From Anaerolineaceae bacterium (GTDB lineage Bacteria > Chloroflexota > Anaerolineae > Anaerolineales > Anaerolineaceae), in NCBI GenBank assembly GCA_020845515.1, contig JADLFQ010000076.1, forward strand, positions 1 to 64,000: a DNA stretch of 64,000 nt, given 5' to 3'. A model generated the notes under the pieces. It had not been told where the DNA came from. It did no database searches and saw only the letters and a list, made by a program, of their open reading frames with translations. The first letter of the stretch is position 1. Every line of letters starts with the position of its first letter. A program made the position numbers and the translations under genes. Shown one piece after another: positions 23,610 through 31,785 of this stretch.

Positions 23610-24659
23610 ATGAAATCTTCCGCTGCAGATCCTGCCGATGCCAATCAGCAGCTTCCCGCTGAAATTCTGGTGGGGCGCAGGCTTCGAGAGCTGCGCACCA
23701 GGCGGGGATATCCATTGCGGGCGTTGGCGGATCGCAGCGGCTTAAATGTAAACACCCTCAGCATGGTTGAGAACGGCAAGTCTTCGCCTTCGGTGAGCAC
23801 GCTGCAACAACTGGCGGCAGCTTTGGATGTGCCGCTCTCTTCGTTCTTTGAATCGGAGCCGGTGGAAAGGCAGGTGGTCTTTACGCCGGCGGAGTGCCGC
23901 CCGCAGACGGCTTTTGGCAGTCTCCAATTGGGAAACCTGGGAAAAGACCTGCGGGGCAATGCGGTGCAGCCGTTCCTGGTTGTATTAAAGCCCGGCAAGG
24001 GCAGCGGCGACCGGATGATCGTGCATACAGGTCATGAATTTGTCTACTGCCTGAACGGTGTGCTGCGTTACAGGATCGAAGAACAAGAATATTTCTTAAA
24101 GGCGGGCGACAGCCTGGTCTTTGAAGCTCACCTGCCGCACTGTTGGGAAAATAAGGGGGATGTGGACGCTCAAATTTTGCTCGTGTTTCACCCGGCTGAC
24201 CGGAGGGAAGAACGGGGAGGCCGGCATTTTTTGCATCATTATCTAAAAAAGGAATTGACGATGAAAATAGCAGCCATTACGGATGACGGCAAGACGATCA
24301 GCCAACATTTTGGTCGTGCCACGCATTATTTGGTGTTGACGATTGAAGAAGGTAAAATCGTCAACCGGGAAATGCGCGCCAAGATTGGGCACAACCAGTA
24401 CAGTGCAGAACCGCACGTTGAAGAGTCGCACGGGCCAGGGCATGGCCGCGATGCCGCCTCGCACAACAGGCATGCCAACATGGCCGAGGCAATCGCGGAT
24501 TGCAAGGCGCTGCTGTGCGGCGGGATGGGCATGGGCGCGTATGAGAGCATGCGCCGCCTCGACATTCAGCCGGTTGTTACCACCCTGAGCGATATTGAAG
24601 AGGCCGCCCAGGCGTTTATTGACGGCAAGCTGATTGACCATACCGAACTGCTGCACTAA
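23610..24659 (+). CDS. HTH-cupin regulator fused to a NifX/NafY-type domain
   Basis: This 349-residue open frame has three parts. XRE helix-turn-helix (about residues 20-75): LRELRTRRGYPLRALADRSG, then SMVENGKSSPSVSTLQQLA. Cupin (about 120-205): HTGHEFVYCLNGVLRYRI and HLPHCWENKG. From Met218, a dinitrogenase Fe-Mo cofactor-binding type domain: MKIAAITDDGKTISQHFGRATHYLV, a His-rich insert, then GMGMGAYESMRRLDIQPVVT. No stop separates the parts. The Met218 codon (24261) has its own AAAGGA 8 bases upstream, so a separate short protein could also be made. The regulator likely controls this operon. Confidence 0.8.
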   Translation: MKSSAADPADANQQLPAEILVGRRLRELRTRRGYPLRALADRSGLNVNTLSMVENGKSSPSVSTLQQLAAALDVPLSSFFESEPVERQVVFTPAECRPQTAFGSLQLGNLGKDLRGNAVQPFLVVLKPGKGSGDRMIVHTGHEFVYCLNGVLRYRIEEQEYFLKAGDSLVFEAHLPHCWENKGDVDAQILLVFHPADRREERGGRHFLHHYLKKELTMKIAAITDDGKTISQHFGRATHYLVLTIEEGKIVNREMRAKIGHNQYSAEPHVEESHGPGHGRDAASHNRHANMAEAIADCKALLCGGMGMGAYESMRRLDIQPVVTTLSDIEEAAQAFIDGKLIDHTELLH

Positions 24660-24751
24660 GCCTCGCGCAGTAATTGACCGGTACGGCATGCAGGTGGACT
24701 TGCTGCGCGCGGATCAGGCCTCACTGAAGGCAGGCACGATTTTGAGTCGTT

Positions 24752-25591
24752 CTAAGCCTTTACCTTTTTCTTTGAAAAGCGAGCCATAATCCGGTTTTGA
24801 AAAAAGCTGAGCGCAGCCAGGATGACGGCAAAATAGCCCACGTAGGCAATTAACTGCGCCAGAGAGGGGCTGTCGGAATATCCAAAAATTGCATGAAGTG
24901 CCTGTCCCAGCACGGTTGTTTTCTGATTCAGGATTGGCTTAAGGTTATAAAGATCAGGGATCAGCGCGGGCACCCAACCGATTTCATTCAGCTCACCAAT
25001 GCCGTGAGCGAACAAACCGGCAGCAAACAGGATGAGAAGAACGTTGGTCACCTGGAAGAAAGTGCCCAAAGGCAGCCGGCGGGTGGAAGAGAATAAGACC
25101 CAGCCTGACACAACGGCGCCTGCAAGCCCCAACAGCGCCCCTGTGAACGTCTGCAGGGCGTCGGCGGCGAACCCGGCCGCCGTCAGGAAGATCGCCAGTT
25201 CAGTTCCCTCCCGCACGACCGTTAAAAAGGAAACACCAAAAAGCGCCCGGCGGCTGTTCTTTTCGGCGGCTTGATGCACATCACTTTCAATTTGACTCTT
25301 CAGCGTGGGGGCATGACTTTTCATCCAGAAGATCATCCAGGTGAGCAGACCGGCGGCAAAAAGCATGATCAGCCCTTCAAAGGCCGGCTCAGCCGCACCT
25401 TCAAGGCTAAGCCCAATAATATGCAGGACTACGGCAATCAGGATGCTGACAATCACAGCAGCAACCACACCAGCCCAGAGCGGGGCGGACAAATCATCCC
25501 GCTTTGTCTTTTTCAAAGCGCCCAGCAGCAACCCAATGACGAGAGTGGCTTCGACGCCTTCACGCAAGGCAAGGAAGAAACTTGAAATCAT
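24752..25591 (-). CDS. FTR1-family iron permease
   Basis: This 279-residue polytopic membrane protein imports iron in FTR1/EfeU style. It has seven hydrophobic segments and the two signature REGxE motifs: REGVE (10-14) in helix 1 and REGTE (127-131) in helix 4, where glutamates bind iron. ATG 25591 is preferred over ATG 25603 because GAGG lies 6 bases before it. No EfeO/EfeB partner is present. It converges on the HTH-cupin-NifX gene, with 92 bases between. Confidence 0.9.
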   Translation of the reverse strand: MISSFFLALREGVEATLVIGLLLGALKKTKRDDLSAPLWAGVVAAVIVSILIAVVLHIIGLSLEGAAEPAFEGLIMLFAAGLLTWMIFWMKSHAPTLKSQIESDVHQAAEKNSRRALFGVSFLTVVREGTELAIFLTAAGFAADALQTFTGALLGLAGAVVSGWVLFSSTRRLPLGTFFQVTNVLLILFAAGLFAHGIGELNEIGWVPALIPDLYNLKPILNQKTTVLGQALHAIFGYSDSPSLAQLIAYVGYFAVILAALSFFQNRIMARFSKKKVKA

Positions 25592-26043
25592 GGAGAACCT
25601 CATAATTTAGTGGAATTTGGTTGTGTATGTAAGATGAGTATAATAACTTAACGTATTTATGTCAATAATATCTAATATATGAGAATATTTAAAAAAATCT
25701 ACGCATTTGACCTCAAAATGAACGGCTCCCCGTTTCGACAAACCGCCTTTTCCCCATGTCCGGCTCTCCTGACGGGTGAGGTGCCTTGATTGTATTAAAT
25801 TCCTGGTTTCAATCCATGAAATGCTTGTCTTTAATGCCTTCGCATGGTTCTGCTTGCGGAAGGGGAGGGGGAGACGGTAAAATGAATGATCGCAGCAGAT
25901 TTACCGGGTTCCGCCTTCGCGCCGGGCCAACGCATTCCCTGAGATTGTAAAAAACGCCGCGAAAGAGGCAATACGTATCCGGCAAGGTTCATCGGGCGGC
26001 CCGAAAATACCCTTAAAACAGCCGGAGCAAGGAGAAAAGAACG
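25592..26043. other. 452-bp intergenic region
   Basis: The left 100 bases are strongly A+T-rich and hold the FTR1 promoter. The rest has no gene or clear structure that I can see, apart from the ribosome site AAGGAG just before the gene at 26044. Confidence 0.5.
25637..25665 (-). promoter_or_regulatory. promoter of the FTR1 iron permease
   Basis: On the minus strand TTGACA (25665-25660), a 17-bp spacer and TATACT (25642-25637) precede the permease. The surrounding DNA is A+T-rich with loose dyads, but I see no convincing Fur or DtxR box. Confidence 0.7.
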
Positions 26044-26778
26044 ATGACAAAGCTTTTGGAAGCGCTATTGCAGACATTACCGGAGGAACCGGTTCCGGTG
26101 AACAAGGTGATCGTTGGGCTGCACTGGACATTGGTGAGCAGCAAGTACTGCGCCCTGAGCTCCACGCTGACGGGCGCCGGCCCACACGGCCATGCGCGCT
26201 CGCGCGATGTGGGAAAAATGCACCACAAGAGCGCGCAGGAACTGGCGCGCTGGGCGCTTTCCGACAACCTGGTGGAGGCGAGCGTAGGGATGGCGGCGTT
26301 AAATTCGCTGCTGGAGTTGGACGAAAGCCGCATGGAGCAGGTGAACGCCTCGGAGGTGATCGCCCGTGAGAGCGCCGGGAAAAACCTGGCAATCGTTGGG
26401 CATTTCCCATTTATTGATGAGATGAAGAAGGTTGCAAAGCATTGCTGGGTGATTGAAAAACGCCCCTTTGGGGATGACTTTCCGGAAGAGGCCGCGGCAG
26501 AGTACATTCCACAGGCGGATGTAGTCGCGATCACGGGGACGGCGTTTGTCAATCATACAATGGATGGGCTGCTGCCGCTCTGCCGCCCGGAGGCGCTGGT
26601 GATGATTTTGGGGCCCTCAACGCCGCTCTCGCCGCTGCTTTTTGATTATGGCGTCACGTTTCTTTCCGGCTCCCGGGTGGTGGACGAGGAGGCGGCGATC
26701 CGCACCATCCAGCAGGGGGCGATCTTCCCGCAAGTTGAGGGCGTGCGGCTGTTGACGATGATGAGAGGGCAGGGATAG
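26044..26778 (+). CDS. DUF4213/DUF364 family protein (putative metal chelation)
   Basis: This 244-residue protein has an N-terminal DUF4213-like part (about 20-110: VIVGLHWTLVSSKYCAL, then GKMHHKSAQELARWALS) and a C-terminal Rossmann-like DUF364 part (NLAIVGHFPFIDEMKK, ADVVAITGTAFVNHTMDGLL, then MILGPSTPLSPLLFDYGVTFLSG). These domains are annotated as putative heavy-metal chelation proteins, but the chemistry is not well established. AAGGAG lies before the ATG. Its position next to FTR1 and NifX-type genes agrees with a metal-related role. Confidence 0.8.
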   Translation: MTKLLEALLQTLPEEPVPVNKVIVGLHWTLVSSKYCALSSTLTGAGPHGHARSRDVGKMHHKSAQELARWALSDNLVEASVGMAALNSLLELDESRMEQVNASEVIARESAGKNLAIVGHFPFIDEMKKVAKHCWVIEKRPFGDDFPEEAAAEYIPQADVVAITGTAFVNHTMDGLLPLCRPEALVMILGPSTPLSPLLFDYGVTFLSGSRVVDEEAAIRTIQQGAIFPQVEGVRLLTMMRGQG

Positions 26779-26821
26779 GCAGTGTAGTGTATAATGAAAG
26801 CAGCGCATCATTCACGCGTTG

Positions 26822-27430
26822 ATGGAGTACACACATTCCATGGACTTTTTGCTCAACCCAAATGTAGCTTATTTTCTGTTGGTCAGCGGTTTTTTGCTGG
26901 CAATGCTGGCGCTGCTCGCGCCGGGCACAGGCTTTGTCGAAGTTGCTGCGGTGTTTCTGCTGGCGATGGCGGGGTACGGCGTCTTTAACCTGCCGCTCAA
27001 TTTGTGGGCACTGGTCATTCTGATCCTGGGCGTCTTTCCCTTTATTCTGGCGGTGCGCCAGTCGCGGCGGCTGATTTTTCTGGCTGTTTCGATGGCGGCC
27101 CTGGTGGTTGGCTCGGTGTTTCTCTTTCGCAGTGAAGACGAAGTTATGGCAGTTGACCCGCTGCTGGCCGTAACTGTTTCCATATTGGTGGTGGGTTTCT
27201 TATGGCTCATTGTCCGTAAAGCGCTCGAAGCCATTGCCCGGGTTCCCGACCATAGTCTGGAGCGTCTGACCGGGATGACAGGGATGGCGGAGAGTGATGT
27301 TTTCAGGGAAGGTACGGTTTCCGTGGGCGGGGAGCAGTGGAGTGCGCGCAGCGAAACGTTTATTCCGGCTGGCTCGCAAGTGCGGGTTGTGGGCCGCGAA
27401 GGCCTGGTCGTGATTGTTGAGGCTGCCTGA
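26822..27430 (+). CDS. NfeD-like membrane protein
   Basis: This roughly 202-residue protein has four or five hydrophobic helices (about residues 10-130) followed by a small C-terminal OB-fold-like domain (about 145-200: LTGMTGMAESDVFREGTVSV, then QVRVVGREGLVVIVE), the layout of short NfeD proteins. The start could be TTG 26819, ATG 26822 or ATG 26840; none has a strong ribosome site. The slipin gene follows 53 bases downstream, the usual NfeD-SPFH pair, in which NfeD helps the SPFH protein assemble in the membrane. Confidence 0.85.
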   Translation: MEYTHSMDFLLNPNVAYFLLVSGFLLAMLALLAPGTGFVEVAAVFLLAMAGYGVFNLPLNLWALVILILGVFPFILAVRQSRRLIFLAVSMAALVVGSVFLFRSEDEVMAVDPLLAVTVSILVVGFLWLIVRKALEAIARVPDHSLERLTGMTGMAESDVFREGTVSVGGEQWSARSETFIPAGSQVRVVGREGLVVIVEAA

Positions 27431-27483
27431 ACCGGTGCGATTCAAATTTTTTATTAAAAGCTTGATTTAACCAGGAGGAAAGT

Positions 27484-28359
27484 ATGGACCAAGTTTTAGG
27501 CTCATCGGCATTATGCCTGTTCGGTGTACTGTTCTTAATCCTAATTGTGTTCTTAACTTCGGCGATCAAGATCATCCCGGAATATCAGCGGCTGGTCGTT
27601 TTTCGGCTGGGGCGCTGCATTGGCTCCAAGGGCCCCGGTCTGATTTTGCTGATTCCGTTTCTTGACCGCGGCATCCGGGTGGATCTGCGAGAGCAGGTGC
27701 GCGAGATCCCGGCGCAAAGCTCGATCACCTCGGACAATGCCCCAATTTCGATTGACTTTCTGTGGTACTACAAAGTATTTGATCCGGTGCAGTCTGTCTT
27801 GCAGGTTGGCAACTTTGAACTGGCTGCCCAGGGTATTGCAACGACCACACTGCGCGCCGTCATCGGCAGTATCATGCTCGACAGCGTGCTTTCAGAACGG
27901 GAGAAGATCAACGTGGCGCTGCGCACCCGGCTGGACGAAGTGACCGAGCGCTGGGGCGTCAAGGTGACCAATGTTGAAATTCGTGAGATCGTCCCGCCGC
28001 GCGATGTTCAGGAAGCCATGAACCGGCAGTTGACCGCCGAGCGCACCCGCCGCGCGATCGTCACCGAATCCACCGGTACGCGCGAGGCCGCAATTAATGT
28101 AGCTGAAGGTGAACGGCAGGCCGCCGTCCTGCGGGCCGATGGCGAAAAACAGGCGCAGCTTCTGCGGGCGGAAGGCTACTCTGCCGCGCTGGAACAGATT
28201 TTTAGCGCCGCCAATAAGATTGATCAGAAGACGATCACGCTGCAGTACTTTGAAACACTCAAATCCATGGCCGCGGGCGCATCCACCAAGTATATCTTCC
28301 CGCTGGAATTCACCAGCCTGTTGGAAGAATTTGCCAAGAAGAACCGGGGAGAGAAATAA
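27484..28359 (+). CDS. slipin/stomatin SPFH protein
   Basis: This 291-residue stomatin-family protein has an N-terminal hydrophobic segment (about 8-28), the SPFH domain (about 30-190: IIPEYQRLVVFRLGRCIG, VDLREQVREIP, VTNVEIREIVPPRDVQEAMNRQ) and an Ala/Glu-rich oligomerisation helix (about 190-245). AGGAGGAAAGT precedes the ATG. It forms large rings in membranes and is paired with NfeD upstream. It is a standard SPFH protein, unlike the two large ones at 18498-21565. Confidence 0.92.
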   Translation: MDQVLGSSALCLFGVLFLILIVFLTSAIKIIPEYQRLVVFRLGRCIGSKGPGLILLIPFLDRGIRVDLREQVREIPAQSSITSDNAPISIDFLWYYKVFDPVQSVLQVGNFELAAQGIATTTLRAVIGSIMLDSVLSEREKINVALRTRLDEVTERWGVKVTNVEIREIVPPRDVQEAMNRQLTAERTRRAIVTESTGTREAAINVAEGERQAAVLRADGEKQAQLLRAEGYSAALEQIFSAANKIDQKTITLQYFETLKSMAAGASTKYIFPLEFTSLLEEFAKKNRGEK

Positions 28360-28445
28360 TCGAAACCATCCCCTGAACGACAGACGGGGTTTTGACGGAC
28401 GAGTATTCTGCCGCCAAAACCCCAATTTTTATAGGTGATCCGGCC

Positions 28446-28907
28446 ATGACGACTTTTTCAAGCGCAATTTGCATTGTGGAAGCCTCGTGGCGCGACCTGG
28501 GTGAACTGCGCAATCTGGAAGCTGTGTGCTTCGGAGAAGATGCCTGGCCGCTGTTTGACCTGATCGGCGTGCTGACCCTGCCGCGGATCGTGCGCTTGAA
28601 GGCGGTGAACGGCGACAGGAAGATGGTCGCTTTTATTGCAGGAGACCCCAACCCGGACGAAAAAACCGGTTGGATTACCACTATCGCCGTGCTTCCGGCT
28701 TATCGGAAACAAAGTATCGGCAGCCGGCTGCTGAAGATGTGCGAAGAGCGCATGGGACTGCCATTTGTGCGCCTGTGTGTGCGGCATGACAACAAACCGG
28801 CTCTGGCGATGTATGCCAGAGCCGGTTACCGCCATGTGCGCGTCTGGCGGGCTTATTACCACGACGGCGCGGATGCGCTGGTGCTGGAGAAAATAAGGGA
28901 AGCGTGA
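28446..28907 (+). CDS. GNAT-family N-acetyltransferase
   Basis: This 153-residue acetyltransferase has the GNAT core: a strand then the acetyl-CoA loop VLPAYRKQSIGSRLLK (about residues 85-100) and the C-terminal motif NKPALAMYARAGYRHV (about 120-135). This resembles RimI-type enzymes that acetylate protein N-termini or small amines. The ATG at 28446 is chosen over a longer frame because AGGTGA precedes it. Its stop overlaps the GTG of the next gene (GTGA), so both are co-translated. Substrate unknown. Confidence 0.85.
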   Translation: MTTFSSAICIVEASWRDLGELRNLEAVCFGEDAWPLFDLIGVLTLPRIVRLKAVNGDRKMVAFIAGDPNPDEKTGWITTIAVLPAYRKQSIGSRLLKMCEERMGLPFVRLCVRHDNKPALAMYARAGYRHVRVWRAYYHDGADALVLEKIREA

Positions 28908-29500
28908 AGCCAATGAGGGCAATGATGCGCCGGTTTGATGTCTGGGTCAGCCACCAGAGGGGGATCTTTGACTTCAGCGGGGATGAACGCTGCATCTTGC
29001 GGGGCGAACTGCGGCGCGCCGGACGAGCGCTCCACCTCCCTGATATTGATCTGCACGCAAATGACACGATCCTTAAATTTCATTTGTGGAACAGCCACCT
29101 TCCGATCATGCCGGCAGAAGGGGCAGACCTGGGCTGGGCGGCGGAAACCTGGCACCGTTTTCTTTTCTCGCTGGGCGTGCTGGCGCGGCAATTGAGAGAT
29201 GACCCTGCCCTGCAAAACATCAAGGCGATCAGCGGGGTTAGCTCTTTGTTTAGCCTGAAGGGCGCGGCCAGCGGGGCGCGGCTGATGAAGCGTGTTGGGT
29301 TTTCCGTTTACCCGCGCCCAAACCCGCTTGGCGCGCCGGGTGCATTTTTGGAAAATGTGTATTCCTGGCTTTTGGTCTGGGCATATAACCCGGCCAGCCT
29401 GAAGGGGCATGCCTTGCCGGGACTTGAACGCACCGTCTTGTGGATGTCTGTGGCGGAACTGTACCGGCGTTTTGGCAAAGACGGGCAGAACACATATTAA
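28904..29500 (+). CDS. YkoP-like protein
   Basis: This 198-residue protein uses a GTG start overlapping the GNAT stop; an in-frame ATG at 28913 is an alternative. The pattern ILRGELRRAGRALHLPDIDLHANDTILKFHLWNSHLPI (about residues 28-65) and a following helical part match the YkoP-like domain, sometimes found fused to or beside polysaccharide deacetylases. No deacetylase is nearby here. Likely cytoplasmic or membrane-associated; the function of the family is not known to me. Confidence 0.6.
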   Translation: MKPMRAMMRRFDVWVSHQRGIFDFSGDERCILRGELRRAGRALHLPDIDLHANDTILKFHLWNSHLPIMPAEGADLGWAAETWHRFLFSLGVLARQLRDDPALQNIKAISGVSSLFSLKGAASGARLMKRVGFSVYPRPNPLGAPGAFLENVYSWLLVWAYNPASLKGHALPGLERTVLWMSVAELYRRFGKDGQNTY

Positions 29501-29526
29501 GAACAGCGAAATAAGCGGGGGTAAGT

Positions 29527-29556
29527 TTGTCAAATTAATCTTCAATATGGTATATT
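29527..29556 (+). promoter_or_regulatory. candidate promoter of the DoxX gene
   Basis: TTGTCA (29527-29532), an 18-bp spacer and TATATT (29551-29556) lie 45 bases before ATG 29601. Confidence 0.5.
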
Positions 29557-29600
29557 TTATAGATGCATTATATTCGCCTAATTGATTGCAAGGAGAAAAA

Positions 29601-30197
29601 ATGATGAGTAAGGCAAAAGTAGCAACCAAAGAGTCCACTGTAATCACTGATCCTCCAATTGCAAGGAAGCTGTTTGAAAGCACGAGCTGGTCGTGGTTGT
29701 GGCTGATTGGACGGCTGTACATCGGTTACACCTGGCTGGAAGCCGGGTTTGGGAAAATCGGCAATCCGGCCTGGGTTACAACTGGCGAAGCGCTGAAAGC
29801 GTTTTGGACTCGTGCGGTGGATATACCGGCGGCGCCAAGTTCCCCGCCAATTGCCTTTGACTGGTACCGGACTTTTATTCAGGCGCTGCTCGACGGGGGT
29901 CACTACACGTGGTTTGCCAAAGTGGTCGTCGCTGCGGAGATATGGGTGGGCGCACTGCTCATCCTGGGCGCATTTGTCGGTATCGCAGCCGCTGCGGGGG
30001 CGTTCCTGAACTGGAACTTTATGATGGCAGGTTCAGCCAGCGTCAATCCGCTGATGTTCGTGATCACCATCTTTTTGATCCTGGCGTGGAAGACCGCCGG
30101 ATGGTGGGGAATAGACCGGTGGCTGCTGCCGCTGATGGGAACGCCTTGGCGGCCAGGCAGGTTGTTTGAAAAAGAAGAGGCTCCTGAGAGCGCATAA
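29601..30197 (+). CDS. DoxX-family membrane protein
   Basis: This 198-residue protein has four hydrophobic helices in DoxX arrangement (GRLYIGYTWLEAGFGKIGNP near residues 35-55, then FAKVVVAAEIWVGALLILGAFVG, AGAFLNWNFMMAGSASVNPL and ITIFLILAWKTAGWWGIDRW). DoxX proteins are quinone- or redox-linked membrane proteins, some subunits of thiosulfate:quinone oxidoreductase, many of unknown role. AAGGAG precedes the tandem ATG at 29601/29604. A Rho-independent terminator follows, so it is a single-gene unit. Confidence 0.85.
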   Translation: MMSKAKVATKESTVITDPPIARKLFESTSWSWLWLIGRLYIGYTWLEAGFGKIGNPAWVTTGEALKAFWTRAVDIPAAPSSPPIAFDWYRTFIQALLDGGHYTWFAKVVVAAEIWVGALLILGAFVGIAAAAGAFLNWNFMMAGSASVNPLMFVITIFLILAWKTAGWWGIDRWLLPLMGTPWRPGRLFEKEEAPESA

Positions 30198-30238
30198 CCG
30201 CGGCGATCCGGTTAACATACCTCTTGCTTAAAAACCGG

Positions 30239-30278
30239 GGGGTTCGATGACGCATCGCGCCATCGAACCCCTTTTTTT
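30239..30278 (+). terminator. Rho-independent terminator after DoxX
   Basis: GGGGTTCGATG (30239-30249) pairs with CATCGAACCCC (30261-30271) around an 11-base loop and is followed by seven T (30272-30278). Confidence 0.9.
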
Positions 30279-30385
30279 CGTAGTTGAAGGGGACAGGTGG
30301 GAGGGCTGAATTTTACAGCTAAAAACGCAAAGGCTGAAAGAGTGGTATTATTCTTTTAACCCTTTAAAGGATCGAATCTGCATAG

Positions 30386-31609
30386 ATGGGCTCTCCGGCG
30401 ATTATTTCGCAAACCTTCACGGCCTTGCGCCACCGCAATTATCGTATCTATTTGATTGGCCAGGTTTTTTCCCTGAGCGGAACGTGGATGCAATTTGCCG
30501 CGCAGGGCTATCTGTTGTATGAACTGACGAAATCCCCGGCGTATCTGGGGTATGTTGCTTTTATTGACGGGGTTCCCGCATGGCTGTTCACCTTGTACGG
30601 TGGGATCATCGCAGACCGCATCCCGCGCCGGACACTGCTGCTGATCACCCAATCGTTCATGATGACATTGGCGTTCATCTTGAGCGCCCTGGTCTTTACT
30701 GACCTGGTGGCGCCCTGGCATATCCTTGTGCTGGCTTTTTTTCTCGGGGTGGGGAATGCGTTTGAAGCCCCGGCGCGGCAGTCGTTCACGATTGAACTGG
30801 TGACCCGCGAAGACTTGACGAACGCCATTTCCCTCAATGCGGCCATGTTCAACGCCGCGAATATTGTTGGCCCGGCAATCGGCGGGTTGGTCTATGCATG
30901 GGTGGGGCCGGGCTGGTGCTTCAGCATTAATGGACTTTCATTTATCGCCGTGATCCTGGCACTGGTGTTGATCCGGCTGCCGCGCTTTACCCCCCCTCCC
31001 CAAAGAAACATAATGATGGATGTCCAAGAGGGATTTCAGTTTATCCGCCAGGATGCAACCGTGCGCTTTTTGATTCTTGCGGTCGGAATAGTCTCCATAT
31101 TTTCATTTTCCCTGCAAACGCTCATCCCGGCCTGGGCAACCAACGTGCTGAAGGGCGATGTGCGCACCAATGGCATGCTGCTGGCGGCGCGCGGCGCAGG
31201 CGCGCTGATGGGCGCGCTGACGCTGGCTTCGCTCTCCGGGCGGAACATCCGCGGAAAGCTCTGGCTGATCGGAAGTTTTGTCCTTCCATTGGGAATGTTG
31301 TCATTCTCCTGGGTTCGGAATTTGCCCATTTCGCTGATCATGCTGGCAACAACTGGATGGGCGATGATGGCGCTGGCGAACAACACCAATGCGCTGATTC
31401 AGTCGGGGGTGCCGGACCACCTGCGCGGCCGCGTGATGGGAATTTATACGCTGGTTTTCCTGGGGTTTGCTCCGGTCGGCTCTCTGATTATCGGATGGCT
31501 TGCAACCTGGCTGGGGGAGCCGGCGGCGCTGCAAATTTTCGCGGCGGTCCTGTTGACTTTTGCAGTTTGGGTGACCCTGCGGCACCCGGAAATACGGGCG
31601 TTACGTTAG
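30386..31609 (+). CDS. MFS transporter, MFS_3/enterobactin-exporter-like
   Basis: This 407-residue major facilitator protein has about 12 helices. The N-terminal RHRNYRIYLIGQVFSLSGTWMQ, the loop 2-3 motif GGIIADRIPRRTLLL and the GNAFEAPARQSF block are typical of the MFS_3 (EntS-like) group, often exporters. A central cytoplasmic loop (DVQEGFQFIRQD) separates the halves. AAAGG is some way upstream, so the ribosome site is weak. Substrate unknown. It converges on a second MFS gene. Confidence 0.85.
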   Translation: MGSPAIISQTFTALRHRNYRIYLIGQVFSLSGTWMQFAAQGYLLYELTKSPAYLGYVAFIDGVPAWLFTLYGGIIADRIPRRTLLLITQSFMMTLAFILSALVFTDLVAPWHILVLAFFLGVGNAFEAPARQSFTIELVTREDLTNAISLNAAMFNAANIVGPAIGGLVYAWVGPGWCFSINGLSFIAVILALVLIRLPRFTPPPQRNIMMDVQEGFQFIRQDATVRFLILAVGIVSIFSFSLQTLIPAWATNVLKGDVRTNGMLLAARGAGALMGALTLASLSGRNIRGKLWLIGSFVLPLGMLSFSWVRNLPISLIMLATTGWAMMALANNTNALIQSGVPDHLRGRVMGIYTLVFLGFAPVGSLIIGWLATWLGEPAALQIFAAVLLTFAVWVTLRHPEIRALR

Positions 31610-31785
31610 CAAGGGCGATGGGTTGACCTGCGGCAGGATGCAGCCCAACCCCTAAAGCGGGTGTTTGCACGCCGGGCGCGGGGGATGTGAAGCGGCATTA
31701 CCTCACGAGCGGCCCAATCCTTGCGGTGTTGTTATACCCGGGGGTGGGACGCCGGACGGTCAAAAAAACTACCCTTAAACTGTAC

